DNA of 64,000 nucleotides, from NCBI GenBank assembly GCA_035998445.1, contig DASYHQ010000050.1:25647-89646 (forward strand), written 5' to 3'. This stretch comes from Tepidisphaeraceae bacterium (GTDB lineage Bacteria; Planctomycetota; Phycisphaerae; Tepidisphaerales; Tepidisphaeraceae). Made by a program: the position numbers and the translations under genes. Below are positions 13,825-23,873 of the stretch, piece after piece. The notes beneath the pieces are model-generated. The model ran no database searches. It saw nothing but the letters and a program-made list of their open reading frames with translations, and was not told the origin of the DNA. Position 1 is the stretch's first letter. The number at the start of each line of letters is the position of its first letter.

Positions 13825-16005
13825 CTAGCGCAAGAACGCCTCGTGCAATCCACCATCCACGGTGAGGATTTGCCCGGTGGTTTTGCTCAGGCGATCGCTG
13901 AACCAGATGAAGTAGGCCTCGGCCTGGTCGGCGGGCGTGATCGGGGCCTTGGTGAGGGTGCGGTCGGCGTAGAATTGGCTGAGCTTGGAGGTCAGCGAGT
14001 CGTCGGCCTCGTCCTCGGTGTACGGGATGTTGTACTTGGCCAGCGAAGCGATCACGCGGTCGCGGGGGAACATGGCGCTGCCCTGAACCACGGTGGCCGG
14101 GGCGACGCCGTTCACGCGGACGATGGGGGACAGCTCGATCGCAAGTTCGCGCACCAGATGGTTGGCGGCGGCCTTGCTGGTGTCGTAGGCGACGCTGCCC
14201 TTCTTGGCGACGACGGCGTTGGCGCTGGTGGTCAGCACGATGCTGCCGGTAAGGCCCTGCTCCTTGAAGGTCTTGGCGGATTCGTCGGCGACGATGTAGG
14301 CGCCGGTGACGTTGATCATGAACGTCAGGCCCCACTTGTCGTCGGGGATGCGGCCCGTGGTGTCGGGCGAGACGAAGATGCCCGCGGTGATGGCGATACC
14401 GTCGAACCCGCCGTAGGCTAAGGCGACGTTGTCGAGCATCTGCCGCACGCTGTCGCGCTTCGTGATGTCGGCCGCGATGCCGACCGCCTGCCCGCAGCCG
14501 CTGATGCCACTGCCCGCGACGCCGATGCCAAGCCCGACCTTGTCGGTGATCTGCTTGGCGGTGGCATCGGCGGCAGCTTGGTTCAGGTCGACGGCGACGA
14601 TCGTGGCGCCGTCCTTCACCAGCCGATGCGCGACTTCCCGCCCGATGCCGCTGCCGGCGCCGATGACGGCGATGACCTTGCCAGCCAGTTCCTTCTCGGC
14701 GGGCATGCGCTTCAGCTTCGCCTCTTCGAGCAACCAGTATTCAATGTCGAACGCTTCCTGCTGCGGCAGCGCGATGTATTCATCCATCGCCTCGGCCCCG
14801 CGCATCACTTCGACCGCGCAGTTATAGAACTCGGCCGTCACGCGGCTTTCGCTCTTGTCCTTGCCCCAGGCGATCATGCCGAGGCCGGGGATGAGCACGA
14901 CCGTGGGATTCGGGTCGCGCATCGCGGGCGAGTCGGCGTGCTTGCACTTCTCGTAATACGCAGCGTAGTCCTTGCGATACTGTTCGAGGCCGGCCGTCAG
15001 CTTCGCCTTCAGCGCCGCGACGTCTTCCGCCTGCGGGTTCCACGCGACGTAGAGCGGCTTGATCTTCGTGCGCAGGAAGTGGTCGGGACAGCTCGTGCCA
15101 AGTTCCGCCAGTCGCGGCGCGTCGACGCTGTTGACGAAACGTTGAATGGTCGCATCGGTCTGCACGGTGCCCACGAAGCGGCGCTTCTTGCTGACCTGCC
15201 CGCGCAGCCAGGGAAGGATGGCCGCAAGTGTGGCGTTGCGCTTTTGCTCGTCCAGCGCAGCGTACTTCTGCCCGCCGAAGGTCTTGTCGCCCTTGTCCTT
15301 GCTTTCGATGTACAGCGCGGCCTTCTCGATCAGCGAGAGGGTGAGCTCGTAGCATTCCTTGTCATCGTTGGCCCAGTTAATCAGCCCGTGCTGGCCCATG
15401 ATGAAGCCCTTGGCCTTGGGGTGCTTCTTCACGGCCTCTTGCATCATCAGGCCGAGTTCGAAGCCGGGGCGTAGCCAAGGCAGCCAGACGACGTCGTCGC
15501 CGTACACCTCGCGGGTGAGCCTCTCGCTGTTGCGCGATGCCGCGATCGAGATGGCGGCGTTCGGGTGCATGTGGTCGACGAACTTGAACGGGATAAAGCT
15601 GTGCAGCGGCGTGTCGATGCTGCTGGGCCGTGGGTTCAGGTTGAACGTGGCGTGGCTGTACATGCCCACCATCGCGTCCTCGGCCGGCGTCTTCGGGCCT
15701 TTCTTGTCGGCCTTGGCGTAGCTGGCTTGCAGGCCGATCAGCTTCGACTGGTACAGCGAGGAGAAGTTCTCGCGCTTGCTGGTGCGTAGATCGCCACCGC
15801 TGCCCTTCACCCAGAGCACCTCGGTGGGCTCGCCAGTGAGCGGGTCGGTTTCAGAGATCTTCGACGACGTGTTGCCGCCGCCGGTGTTGGTGATGCGCTG
15901 ATCGGCGCCGAGCAGGTTCGATCGATAGACGAGCCGCCCCACCGCATCCAGCTTGGCGGCCTCGGCGTCGTTCCAGAGATAGTTAACGTGTTTGTAGTTG
16001 CTCAT
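13825..16005 (-). CDS. Bifunctional rhamnulose-1-phosphate aldolase / short-chain dehydrogenase
   Basis: 726 residues. The N-terminal ~440 residues are a class II aldolase (NTGGGNTSSKI, VLWVKGSGGDLRT, HPNAAISIAASRN, GFIMGQHGLINW). The C-terminal ~260 residues are a Rossmann SDR with GKVIAVIGAGSGIGREVA, a YDTSKAA catalytic Tyr-Lys pair and a C-terminal GQILTVDGG. This fusion is known from L-rhamnose catabolism: it splits L-rhamnulose-1-phosphate to dihydroxyacetone phosphate and L-lactaldehyde and oxidises the aldehyde. It is the last gene of the minus-strand deoR-aldolase-fusion run, and the isomerase is divergent. A 111-bp inverted repeat separates it from the preceding gene. Confidence 0.93.
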   Translation of the reverse strand: MSNYKHVNYLWNDAEAAKLDAVGRLVYRSNLLGADQRITNTGGGNTSSKISETDPLTGEPTEVLWVKGSGGDLRTSKRENFSSLYQSKLIGLQASYAKADKKGPKTPAEDAMVGMYSHATFNLNPRPSSIDTPLHSFIPFKFVDHMHPNAAISIAASRNSERLTREVYGDDVVWLPWLRPGFELGLMMQEAVKKHPKAKGFIMGQHGLINWANDDKECYELTLSLIEKAALYIESKDKGDKTFGGQKYAALDEQKRNATLAAILPWLRGQVSKKRRFVGTVQTDATIQRFVNSVDAPRLAELGTSCPDHFLRTKIKPLYVAWNPQAEDVAALKAKLTAGLEQYRKDYAAYYEKCKHADSPAMRDPNPTVVLIPGLGMIAWGKDKSESRVTAEFYNCAVEVMRGAEAMDEYIALPQQEAFDIEYWLLEEAKLKRMPAEKELAGKVIAVIGAGSGIGREVAHRLVKDGATIVAVDLNQAAADATAKQITDKVGLGIGVAGSGISGCGQAVGIAADITKRDSVRQMLDNVALAYGGFDGIAITAGIFVSPDTTGRIPDDKWGLTFMINVTGAYIVADESAKTFKEQGLTGSIVLTTSANAVVAKKGSVAYDTSKAAANHLVRELAIELSPIVRVNGVAPATVVQGSAMFPRDRVIASLAKYNIPYTEDEADDSLTSKLSQFYADRTLTKAPITPADQAEAYFIWFSDRLSKTTGQILTVDGGLHEAFLR

Positions 16006-16020
16006 GTGTGTCTTTAGTTT

Positions 16021-16131
16021 GAAGAGACGCGAAGGCGCGAAGGAGGCGCGAAGAAACGCGAAGGAGGAAAGAACTCATTTTGGCTTCACTTCGCGACCCT
16101 TCGCGACTCCTTCGCGCCTTCGCGTCTCTTC
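16021..16131. repeat. Inverted repeat with perfect 25-bp arms between two aldolase genes
   Basis: Arms at 16021-16045 (GAAGAGACGCGAAGGCGCGA...) and 16107-16131 are exact reverse complements and are built from GCGAAGG-like units. A related element with GCGCCAAGA units lies at 59184-59300. Confidence 0.9.
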
Positions 16132-16143
16132 GACGTCTTGAAA

Positions 16144-16911
16144 TTACAGGTTCAATGCCTTCCGCCGATAGTGTTCGTCCTTGCGGCCCTCGATGCGCGC
16201 CACGTTTTCGGGCGACAGGAAGATCGGTCCGCCCATCGCCGCGGCGTTGGTGAAGATCTCGGCGGCCTTCGTCGCCATCAACGTCGCGACCATCGTACCG
16301 GCGGCGGTGGCGGCGGGCGCGATCAGGCCGTGGTTGGTCAGCAGGATGATGCGCGGCGGCGCGTCGTTCCGCTTGATGAAGTCCGTCACGCCCTGCCGAA
16401 TCGCCTTGGCCAGCACCAGCCCGGGGTCCGTATACGGCACCAGCACCGACTCGCTGCCGCAGCAGACGATCTCGTCGGGGAACGTTCGCTTCGTCGCGTA
16501 ATCCGCGGCCCGCGGTGAACAGAGGATGCCGTTGACGGCGATCGGGTGCGTATGGGCGACGTAGTTCATGCCCGGCAGCGACAGCAGGTACGCGTGAAAG
16601 ACCGCCTCGACCGATGGCTTACGGCTGTTCGCGTCCACGCGAGCATCCAGCAGCGCCTGATCGACGGCGGCGTCGTCCAGATCGTTTCGTTCCAGCATCG
16701 CCATCAGCGGCGCGAAGCGGCACTCGACCACGCCCGCCTCGTCCAGTTTGCCGAGCTGACTGCCGCTGGCTTTGACGAGGAACGTGTCGTCGGACACCTT
16801 CGCCGACGTGTTGCCCTCGCCGAGAATGGCGAGCTTGCGGTCCTCGCGGCCCAGGTCGCGCGACAGCGCGATCAATTCAGCTCGTTTTTCGGATGCGTTG
16901 GTCGATGCCAC
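16144..16911 (-). CDS. Class II aldolase/adducin-family protein
   Basis: 255 residues. Motifs include LAILGEGNTSAKVSDDTFLV, KASGSQLGKLDEAGVV, the zinc-binding HTHP (YVAHTHPIAVNG) and LLTNHGLIAPA with a further His. This is the fold of fuculose/rhamnulose-phosphate aldolases and related sugar-acid epimerases. It stands between the DeoR regulator and the fused aldolase, so the locus has two class II aldolase domains. It may act on a second aldose intermediate or help the fused enzyme. The substrate cannot be told from sequence. Confidence 0.88.
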   Translation of the reverse strand: MASTNASEKRAELIALSRDLGREDRKLAILGEGNTSAKVSDDTFLVKASGSQLGKLDEAGVVECRFAPLMAMLERNDLDDAAVDQALLDARVDANSRKPSVEAVFHAYLLSLPGMNYVAHTHPIAVNGILCSPRAADYATKRTFPDEIVCCGSESVLVPYTDPGLVLAKAIRQGVTDFIKRNDAPPRIILLTNHGLIAPAATAAGTMVATLMATKAAEIFTNAAAMGGPIFLSPENVARIEGRKDEHYRRKALNL

Positions 16912-16923
16912 TGATTTCCTCTC

Positions 16924-17700
16924 TCACGCCTGCAGGTAGTTCTTCTCCGCCACGTCCGCGCCGGTGGCCGTCACGTCCGCCAACGGCAGTTCGCAGATAA
17001 GCATGTCCAGCGCGTCCCACTCCGCCAGCAGCGTCGGCGCCCGCCGGCCGAGTTTACGGCCGTCCATACAGAGCGCGTGTCGCTTTGCCTGCCCGATGAC
17101 GGCCACTTGCAGTTCAACCACGTTGGCCGCGCTGTTCCAGACGCCGGTCTCATCCATCGCCTCGGCCCCCAGCAGCGCCAGGTCGTACTGATGGAACCCT
17201 GCCGCCCGCGTGGTGTTGTCGCCCAATAGCACGGCCTGGTTCGGCAGCAACCGCCCGCCCAGCAGATGGACCTCGATCTCCGTCACGTGTGCCAGCTTCT
17301 CGGCGACGGCCAAGCTGTTGGTGACCACCTGCAGTTCCATCGGTCGCTTGCGCAGCAGATCCGCCACCGTGAAGAGCGTGGTGCCGGCATCCAGGAAGAT
17401 CGTCATCCCAGACTCGATCAGTTCCACCGCCCGCGCCGCGATGCGCGCCTTGGCGGTTGCGGCCACCTTCAAACGGTCGGCGAAAGGGGCGAAGCGCTGG
17501 TCGTAGTCGGCCATCGCCCCACCGAAGGTGCGCACGATCGACTTCTGCCGCGACAGCGCTTCCAGGTCTCGCCTGGCCGTCGCTTCGGAAATGCGGAAGC
17601 GTTTGCACAGTTCCGCCACCGGCAGATAGGCGCGATCGCGCAGCAGCAGCGTCATCGCCTGCCGGCGTTCGTCGATCACGCTCTGAGACACCCGGGGCAC
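16924..17700 (-). CDS. DeoR-family transcriptional regulator of the rhamnose locus
   Basis: 258 residues from a GTG start. The N-terminal winged helix-turn-helix is the DeoR type (LPVAELCKRFRISEATARRD then LEALSRQKSIVRTFGGAM). The C-terminal sugar-phosphate sensor shows DAGTTLFTVADLL, VVTNSLAVAEKL and HLLGGRL. It is divergent from rhaI and upstream of both aldolase genes, so it most likely represses the locus and is relieved by a phosphorylated rhamnose intermediate. The shared 103-bp intergenic region contains an AT-rich dyad that may be its operator. Confidence 0.92.
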   Translation of the reverse strand: MPRVSQSVIDERRQAMTLLLRDRAYLPVAELCKRFRISEATARRDLEALSRQKSIVRTFGGAMADYDQRFAPFADRLKVAATAKARIAARAVELIESGMTIFLDAGTTLFTVADLLRKRPMELQVVTNSLAVAEKLAHVTEIEVHLLGGRLLPNQAVLLGDNTTRAAGFHQYDLALLGAEAMDETGVWNSAANVVELQVAVIGQAKRHALCMDGRKLGRRAPTLLAEWDALDMLICELPLADVTATGADVAEKNYLQA

Positions 17701-17716
17701 GCCTGCGAAGCCTAAG

Positions 17717-17745
17717 AATTATATGATCGAAGTCAATCATAAAAT
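17717..17745. promoter_or_regulatory. Possible DeoR operator in the divergent promoter region
   Basis: TTATATGATCG and CAATCATAAAA form an imperfect dyad with ATGAT/ATCAT cores spaced 8 nt apart. It is markedly AT-rich against its surroundings and lies between the regulator gene and rhaI. Confidence 0.45.
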
Positions 17746-17803
17746 TTGCGTCTGGGGCGCGGCTGAGGTATGGTGAGGCTTCACTTTGGATGGAGTAATC
17801 GGA

Positions 17804-19000
17804 ATGGATCAGGACCGCATTCTGCAGCTGTTGAACGACTTCAAGATCGAGACGCCCAGTTGGGGTTACGCCGACACCGGCACGCGCTTCGGCAAGTTTG
17901 CCCAGTCGGCCGCCGCCAGCACGATCGAGGAAAAGCTGGCCGACGCTGGTACGGTCAACAAGTACACCGGCTGCTGCCCCACCGTGGCGGTCCACGTGCT
18001 GTGGGACTTTTCGATGGGCGTCGATGCCCAGCAGACCGCCGACATCGCCAAGCGCAACGGCGTGAAGATCGGCTCGATCAACCCCAACCTCTTCCAGGAC
18101 CAGGTCTACAAGTTCGGCTCGTCGGCCAGCCCCAACGAGCAGGCGCGCCACCACGCCAGCCGGCACGTGCAGGACTGCATCAAGATCGCCAAGGCGGTCG
18201 GTTCCGACCTGATCAGCTTCTGGATGGCCGACGGCACCAACTATCCGGGGCAGGACGACATCGTCAGCCGCAAGCGCCGCATGGCCGGCGCGTTCCGCCA
18301 GTGGCACGACGCCATGGCCGACGGCATGACGATGCTGATCGAGTACAAGCCGTTCGAGCCCGCGTTCTACCACACCGATATTGCCGACTGGGGCATGGCC
18401 TACGGTTTCGCTAAGGAAGCGGGCCCGAACGCGAAGGTGCTCGTCGACACGGGCCATCACCTGCCCGGCGCCAACATCGAGCACATCGTGGCTTACCTGC
18501 TGGACGAAGGCATGCTCGGCGGCTTCCACTTCAACGACCGCAAGTACGCCGACGACGACCTCACGCTCGGCAGCATCGATCCCTACGCCGTCTTCCGCAT
18601 CTTCCACGAGATAAGGAACGCCGCCGACATCCACGGCACCGACGTCTCGTCCATCGCCTACATGGTCGACCAGTCGCACAACCTGAAGCCCAAGATCGAG
18701 GCGATGATTCAGACCGTGCAGACCGCGCAGGAACTGTACGCCAAGGCGTGTCTCGTCGACCGCAAGAAGCTTCAGGACGCCCAGGCCAAGATGGACATCG
18801 TGGCTGCGGAAAGTCTGCTGAAGGAAGCTTTCTTCACCGACGTGCGCCCGCTGCTCTCGAACTGGCGTAAGAACAAGGGCTTGGAAGCCGACCCGCTTAT
18901 GGCCTACCGCGCCAGTGGCTACGAGGCCCGCGTCGGCAAAGAACGCGACGCCGCCCGTGCCGCCCGCGGCATCACCAGCGGCGGTGGCAGCTACGCCTAG
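17804..19000 (+). CDS. rhaI: L-rhamnose isomerase (RhaI type)
   Basis: 398 residues from the ATG at 17804, which has GGAG at 17792-17795. It converts L-rhamnose to L-rhamnulose. The TIM-barrel shows GYADTGTRFGKF, TGCCPTVAVHVLWDF, IEYKPFEPAFYHTD, VDTGHHLPGANIEHIVAYLL and GGFHFNDRKYADDD. These hold the metal-binding Glu, Asp and His of this family. The length fits the Pseudomonas stutzeri/Gram-positive type rather than the E. coli RhaA type. It is divergent from deoR and the aldolase genes. No rhamnulokinase gene is visible in the window. Confidence 0.93.
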   Translation: MDQDRILQLLNDFKIETPSWGYADTGTRFGKFAQSAAASTIEEKLADAGTVNKYTGCCPTVAVHVLWDFSMGVDAQQTADIAKRNGVKIGSINPNLFQDQVYKFGSSASPNEQARHHASRHVQDCIKIAKAVGSDLISFWMADGTNYPGQDDIVSRKRRMAGAFRQWHDAMADGMTMLIEYKPFEPAFYHTDIADWGMAYGFAKEAGPNAKVLVDTGHHLPGANIEHIVAYLLDEGMLGGFHFNDRKYADDDLTLGSIDPYAVFRIFHEIRNAADIHGTDVSSIAYMVDQSHNLKPKIEAMIQTVQTAQELYAKACLVDRKKLQDAQAKMDIVAAESLLKEAFFTDVRPLLSNWRKNKGLEADPLMAYRASGYEARVGKERDAARAARGITSGGGSYA

Positions 19001-19093
19001 CCGCCCTCAGCCATAGGTGGCGGCGAACCCGCCCCAGCCGGTCACGTATATCTTGACAGCCGCCCGCTGTCGGCTAGATTGATGGGCAGTTAT

Positions 19094-19164
19094 TGGGGAA
19101 TGGTGTAACGGTAGCACAAGCGCCTCTGGAGCGCTTTGTCTAGGTTCGAATCCTAGTTCCCCAG
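19094..19164 (+). tRNA. tRNA-Gln (anticodon CTG)
   Basis: Acceptor stem TGGGGAA/TTCCCCA with discriminator G; short D stem GTG/CAC; anticodon stem AGCGC/GCGCT around loop CTCTGGA, giving anticodon CTG (reads CAG); T arm CTAGG-TTCGAAT-CCTAG. CCA is not encoded. The U1-G2 start is typical of tRNA-Gln. Confidence 0.93.
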
Positions 19165-19166
19165 CT

Positions 19167-19196
19167 AAAAGGCCACCCACTGCGGGTGGCCTTTTT
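19167..19196 (+). terminator. Rho-independent terminator after tRNA-Gln
   Basis: AAAAGGCCACCC and GGGTGGCCTTTTT form a 12-bp stem closing ACTGC, ending in a T-run. It begins 2 bp after the tRNA. Confidence 0.95.
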
Positions 19197-19288
19197 CGTG
19201 GGCAGATGGTGCTGTTGCCCCTTTTGGCATTACCCGCTGGGCGCGATGATCGAGCACCTCCCCGAGACGGACCACACAGGAGCCCCTC

Positions 19289-20356
19289 ATGCGAAACCTC
19301 TCGACCGACGGCGTCTCCGTCGTGGTGCCGGTCTACAACGAAGAGGAGAACCTCCACCACCTGCGCCGCCGCATGACCGCAGCAATGGACGGTACCGGGC
19401 GGCCGTGGGAGCTGATCCTCGTCGACGACGGTAGCCGGGATGGGTCGGTGAAGATCCTGACTTCGTTCCACGAGGAGGACCCGCGCATCAAGGTCGTGCG
19501 CCTCTCGCGCAACTTCGGTCACCAGTCGGCCGTCACCGCCGGCATCCACCACGCCAACGGCGGGTGCGTCGTGCTGATCGACGGTGACCTGCAGGACCCG
19601 CCCGAGGTCATCCCCAAGATGGTCGCGAAGTGGGCCGAGGGGTACCACGTCGTGCTCGGCGAGCGCACCAGCCGTCAGGATGGCGGGCTGCGCGGGATGG
19701 GGTTTACGCTGTTTTACCCCATCATGCGGTACGTCTCAGACCTGCCCGACGGGCCCGACGCCGGCATCTTCGGGCTGATGGACCGGCGGGTCGTCGAGGA
19801 GTTCAACAAGCTGCCCGAGCGCAACCGGTTCATCCCGGGGCTGCGCACCTGGCTAGGGTTCAGCAGCACATCCGTCACCTACGCCCGCCAGGAACGGGCC
19901 GCGGGCCAGCCGAAACAGACGATGAAGCGGTTGTTGCGGTACGCGTTGAACGGCATGTTCAGCTTCAGCTATAAGCCGCTGCGCGTCGCGACCTACATGG
20001 GGTTTCTGGCGTCGGCCGTCGCGTTCCTGATCGCGGTCTACTTCTTCATCACGTTCTTCGCGTTCAACAAGCAGGCGGGCAGCGGGTTCACGACGATCAT
20101 CATCAGCGTGCTGTTCGTGGGGGGCGTGCAGCTGATCACGGTTGGCATTCTCGGCGAGTACATCGGCCGCATCTACGAGGAAGTGAAGCAACGGCCGCTG
20201 TACGTGGTTGACCAGCGCCTGGGTTTCGATGGCCGATCCGCCACCGCGGCGGCCAGCACCACGGGCGACGGAGTGGCGACTTCGGGCAACGACACCGCGA
20301 CCGCGAAAGTTTCTCAAGTTCCTGTAGCCGGCCTGAACGCGACAGGGCTGCGATAG
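19289..20356 (+). CDS. Family 2 glycosyltransferase, DPM1/GtrB-like, with C-terminal membrane helices
   Basis: 355 residues. The N-terminal GT-A domain has VVVPVYNEEENL, LILVDDGSRDGS, LSRNFGHQSAVTAGI and the metal-binding DxD region VLIDGDLQDPPEVI. Two membrane segments follow (VATYMGFLASAVAFLIAVYF and FTTIIISVLFVGGVQLITVG), then the characteristic ILGEYIGRIYEEVKQRP. Such enzymes transfer a sugar from a nucleotide donor to a polyprenyl phosphate at the inner membrane. The last 45 residues are Ala/Thr/Gly-rich and probably disordered. Confidence 0.93.
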   Translation: MRNLSTDGVSVVVPVYNEEENLHHLRRRMTAAMDGTGRPWELILVDDGSRDGSVKILTSFHEEDPRIKVVRLSRNFGHQSAVTAGIHHANGGCVVLIDGDLQDPPEVIPKMVAKWAEGYHVVLGERTSRQDGGLRGMGFTLFYPIMRYVSDLPDGPDAGIFGLMDRRVVEEFNKLPERNRFIPGLRTWLGFSSTSVTYARQERAAGQPKQTMKRLLRYALNGMFSFSYKPLRVATYMGFLASAVAFLIAVYFFITFFAFNKQAGSGFTTIIISVLFVGGVQLITVGILGEYIGRIYEEVKQRPLYVVDQRLGFDGRSATAAASTTGDGVATSGNDTATAKVSQVPVAGLNATGLR

Positions 20357-20543
20357 CTCAGCCTCGCCGCATGACAGCCTTCCGGTGACTCTTAGGCTGC
20401 GAAACCCACGGGGCGGCTGCAACGCAGCGACGAGGACGGCCCTTCTTCACGCTGTTTTCACGGAAACTCATTGCAATCAGCCGCCCGATGACCATTATGT
20501 CGGTTGGCAGGTTCTAATTTGTTGTCCGACAGGCGGGGGGCTC

Positions 20544-20951
20544 GTGGCTAGGATTTCCATTAAAATGCTGCTGATGGCGCTGGCGATGTACGCTGTGCAT
20601 TACGGTGTGCAGTGGCAGTTTTCGTACCTGCATCGCATGGACCTCAACGAGCAATGCCTGGAACTGGAAACACGTCGCGCGGAACTGGCGGCACAAGGGC
20701 TGGCGGACTTGGCGGTCGAGCATGCGCTGTACGAGTCGAACCTTCGATTGATGCGGCTCGGTCGAGGCGATGAGGCGTTCGGCGATCTTGGTTTCACGCA
20801 TACGAGCGGCGTGGTTCCGCTCGATCAGGTGGGACAGTACCGGGCCACCGGGTCGGTGGCAGCGCCGTCATCGAATGCTGAAACCACCGCGTCGGCCGGC
20901 TGGGGGCAGTCGACCCGGAACGCGCCCGCGGGTGGCACGGTATCGGAATGA
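20544..20951 (+). CDS. Hypothetical single-pass membrane protein
   Basis: About 135 residues from a GTG at 20544 (an ATG at 20565 is an alternative). An N-terminal hydrophobic helix (KMLLMALAMYAVHYGVQW) is followed by a helix with DLNEQCLELETRRAELAAQG, then a low-complexity tail. The layout resembles small septum- or secretion-associated anchors, but no family is recognised. It stands alone between the glycosyltransferase and citrate synthase genes. Confidence 0.55.
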   Translation: MARISIKMLLMALAMYAVHYGVQWQFSYLHRMDLNEQCLELETRRAELAAQGLADLAVEHALYESNLRLMRLGRGDEAFGDLGFTHTSGVVPLDQVGQYRATGSVAAPSSNAETTASAGWGQSTRNAPAGGTVSE

Positions 20952-21200
20952 GGCGCGCCTGGCCGCTCGCATATGGGCGCTGCGATGCCGAATTGCCCGT
21001 TTCAAGCGGTCATAAGGTCAGCCGATCGGCCTGTTAACATCCGTAACCGGGGGAAACAACACTTCATCGCGTGCGTCGCGGGCCGAATCACCCTATACTC
21101 GGCCGGTCGATCGCAGCTAACCCCTGCTCTCGGGAGCGGCAACCGCGGTCGACGACGGTCACGAATTCCGACACCACTCGCGAGGGTTGAGGCGCTATCC

Positions 21201-22481
<1,281 letters not shown>

Positions 22482-22510
22482 TCGGTCCTCAACCGCACTT
22501 GAATGCACAA

Positions 22511-22546
22511 CAACCGGCATGGTCGCTCAAGCGACCATGCCGGTTG
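22511..22546. terminator. 36-bp palindrome between convergent genes
   Basis: Two 17-nt arms (CAACCGGCATGGTCGCT and its complement) around CA. It lies between gltA and the convergent ferritin-like gene. Its 30-bp core equals that of the dyad at 2037-2072 except at one central base. Confidence 0.7.
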
Positions 22547-22583
22547 TCGTTAGATGAAGGGGTTTGTGCTGTCGCGTGCGGCC

Positions 22584-23564
22584 CTACGCGATGCGCCCGT
22601 TCATCCCTTCGGGGAAGAAGCCGCCGGGCGTGTTGGCGCTGCCGAGATAGACGATGCTGAGCACCTCCTCGAACGCGCGGACGAAGGCGATCGAGTTGGG
22701 ATCGGCCGGGACGATGTTGGCGTCGCCGTCGGCATCGGTGATGCCCTCGTCGGTGGTGGCCGGGATGCCGGTGGCGGCGTTGCGGAGGGCGGCGATCTTG
22801 TTGGCAGCCTCGATGAGGAACGGGGTGTCCTGCCCGCGGTTGACCAGCACGGTTCGGATCTCACCGGCGTGGTAGGCCTCGACGGCGAGGATGCCGGCCG
22901 AGGCGGTCAGCACCGACGTGTTCTTGATGAACGGAACCGCCCCACCGTACGCCGTCACGCCGACGTCCTCGAAGATGAAGGCGCCGAGGAGGAAGTTGTT
23001 CTCGTTCGCGTACGGATCGAACGTGTCGTTGGGACCGATCACGTTCGCCGCCCGCGCCGCGGCGGTGAAGGCTTGACCAATGTCGATCGCCGGTCGCGCG
23101 ACGGCGGCAGCCCCGAGCGCGCGGCGCAGGAAGCCGACGTGCCGGAACTCGTCCAGCGCGATCTCCTCGGCGTACTGCTCGATCAACGGCGTTGCGAACG
23201 ACACCGCCCGGCCACCGGTCACCTCGCCACCGGGGACGACCGTCCGGCCACTGTCATTGGTGACGCCACTGGCGTCGTTCTCGTTGAGCCCGAAGCCCGT
23301 GACGGCATGCAAGTAATACTCGGCCTCCAAGTACTCCAGGTTCAACGCGAAGTTCAGGATGTCGGCATCGGTGACGACGAACTGCCGCGCGTTGTTACCG
23401 CTGAAGCGCCGGCGGAAGAAGGCGTCGGCCGACTGCTGCCCCACACCCAGCATGCCCGTGCCCGCCGCCACTGCGGCGCCCAGCAAACCGGCACGCGTTA
23501 GGAACTGACGACGATTCGCCTGGGGCTGATCGTTCGTGGTTTCGATGTTGTTCGGCTCGGTCAT
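22584..23564 (-). CDS. Ferritin-like domain protein with Tat-type signal
   Basis: 326 residues from the ATG at 23564, with GGGAGAAC directly upstream. The N-terminus carries NRRQFLTRAGLLGAAVAAG, a twin-arginine-like motif plus hydrophobic stretch, so export by Tat is likely. The four-helix ferritin-like domain shows LNFALNLEYLEAEYYLHAVT, IALDEFRHVGFLRRALG and ILAVEAYHAGEIR, with the repeated Glu/His carboxylate pattern. This matches the PF13668 family, related to plant desiccation-induced Pcc13-62. Metal-binding or oxidase activity is unproven for the group. Confidence 0.88.
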   Translation of the reverse strand: MTEPNNIETTNDQPQANRRQFLTRAGLLGAAVAAGTGMLGVGQQSADAFFRRRFSGNNARQFVVTDADILNFALNLEYLEAEYYLHAVTGFGLNENDASGVTNDSGRTVVPGGEVTGGRAVSFATPLIEQYAEEIALDEFRHVGFLRRALGAAAVARPAIDIGQAFTAAARAANVIGPNDTFDPYANENNFLLGAFIFEDVGVTAYGGAVPFIKNTSVLTASAGILAVEAYHAGEIRTVLVNRGQDTPFLIEAANKIAALRNAATGIPATTDEGITDADGDANIVPADPNSIAFVRAFEEVLSIVYLGSANTPGGFFPEGMNGRIA

Positions 23565-23873
23565 GATGTTCTCCCGCTTCTGAGGAAAGACGTTTCCCAT
23601 CGTCGTGGCGCAGGCACCTGCGGCTCACGTTCACAATGGGGGCTACGCAACGGGCGTGCGATCAGATGTGGGATTTCTCACCCGCGTCGTCCCGGCAGGG
23701 CCTACGCAATCGCTGCACCACGGCCGACCTCGCCGCGTATTTCCTTAAGCGGCACTCCAGTGTGATGCCGCGACAGCCGCATCGCCGTCCGTGCACTTTG
23801 CCTCACATTGACGACACGGGCGGCAAGCGGCCTGTGCACAGAAATGGTGGACGCGCGGCAGACCCTCGATCCG

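Noticed and set aside
17150..18679. 509-codon minus-strand open frame across deoR and rhaI
   Set aside because: It overlaps two well-supported genes in other frames or strands and reads as an Arg/Val/Asp-biased shadow.
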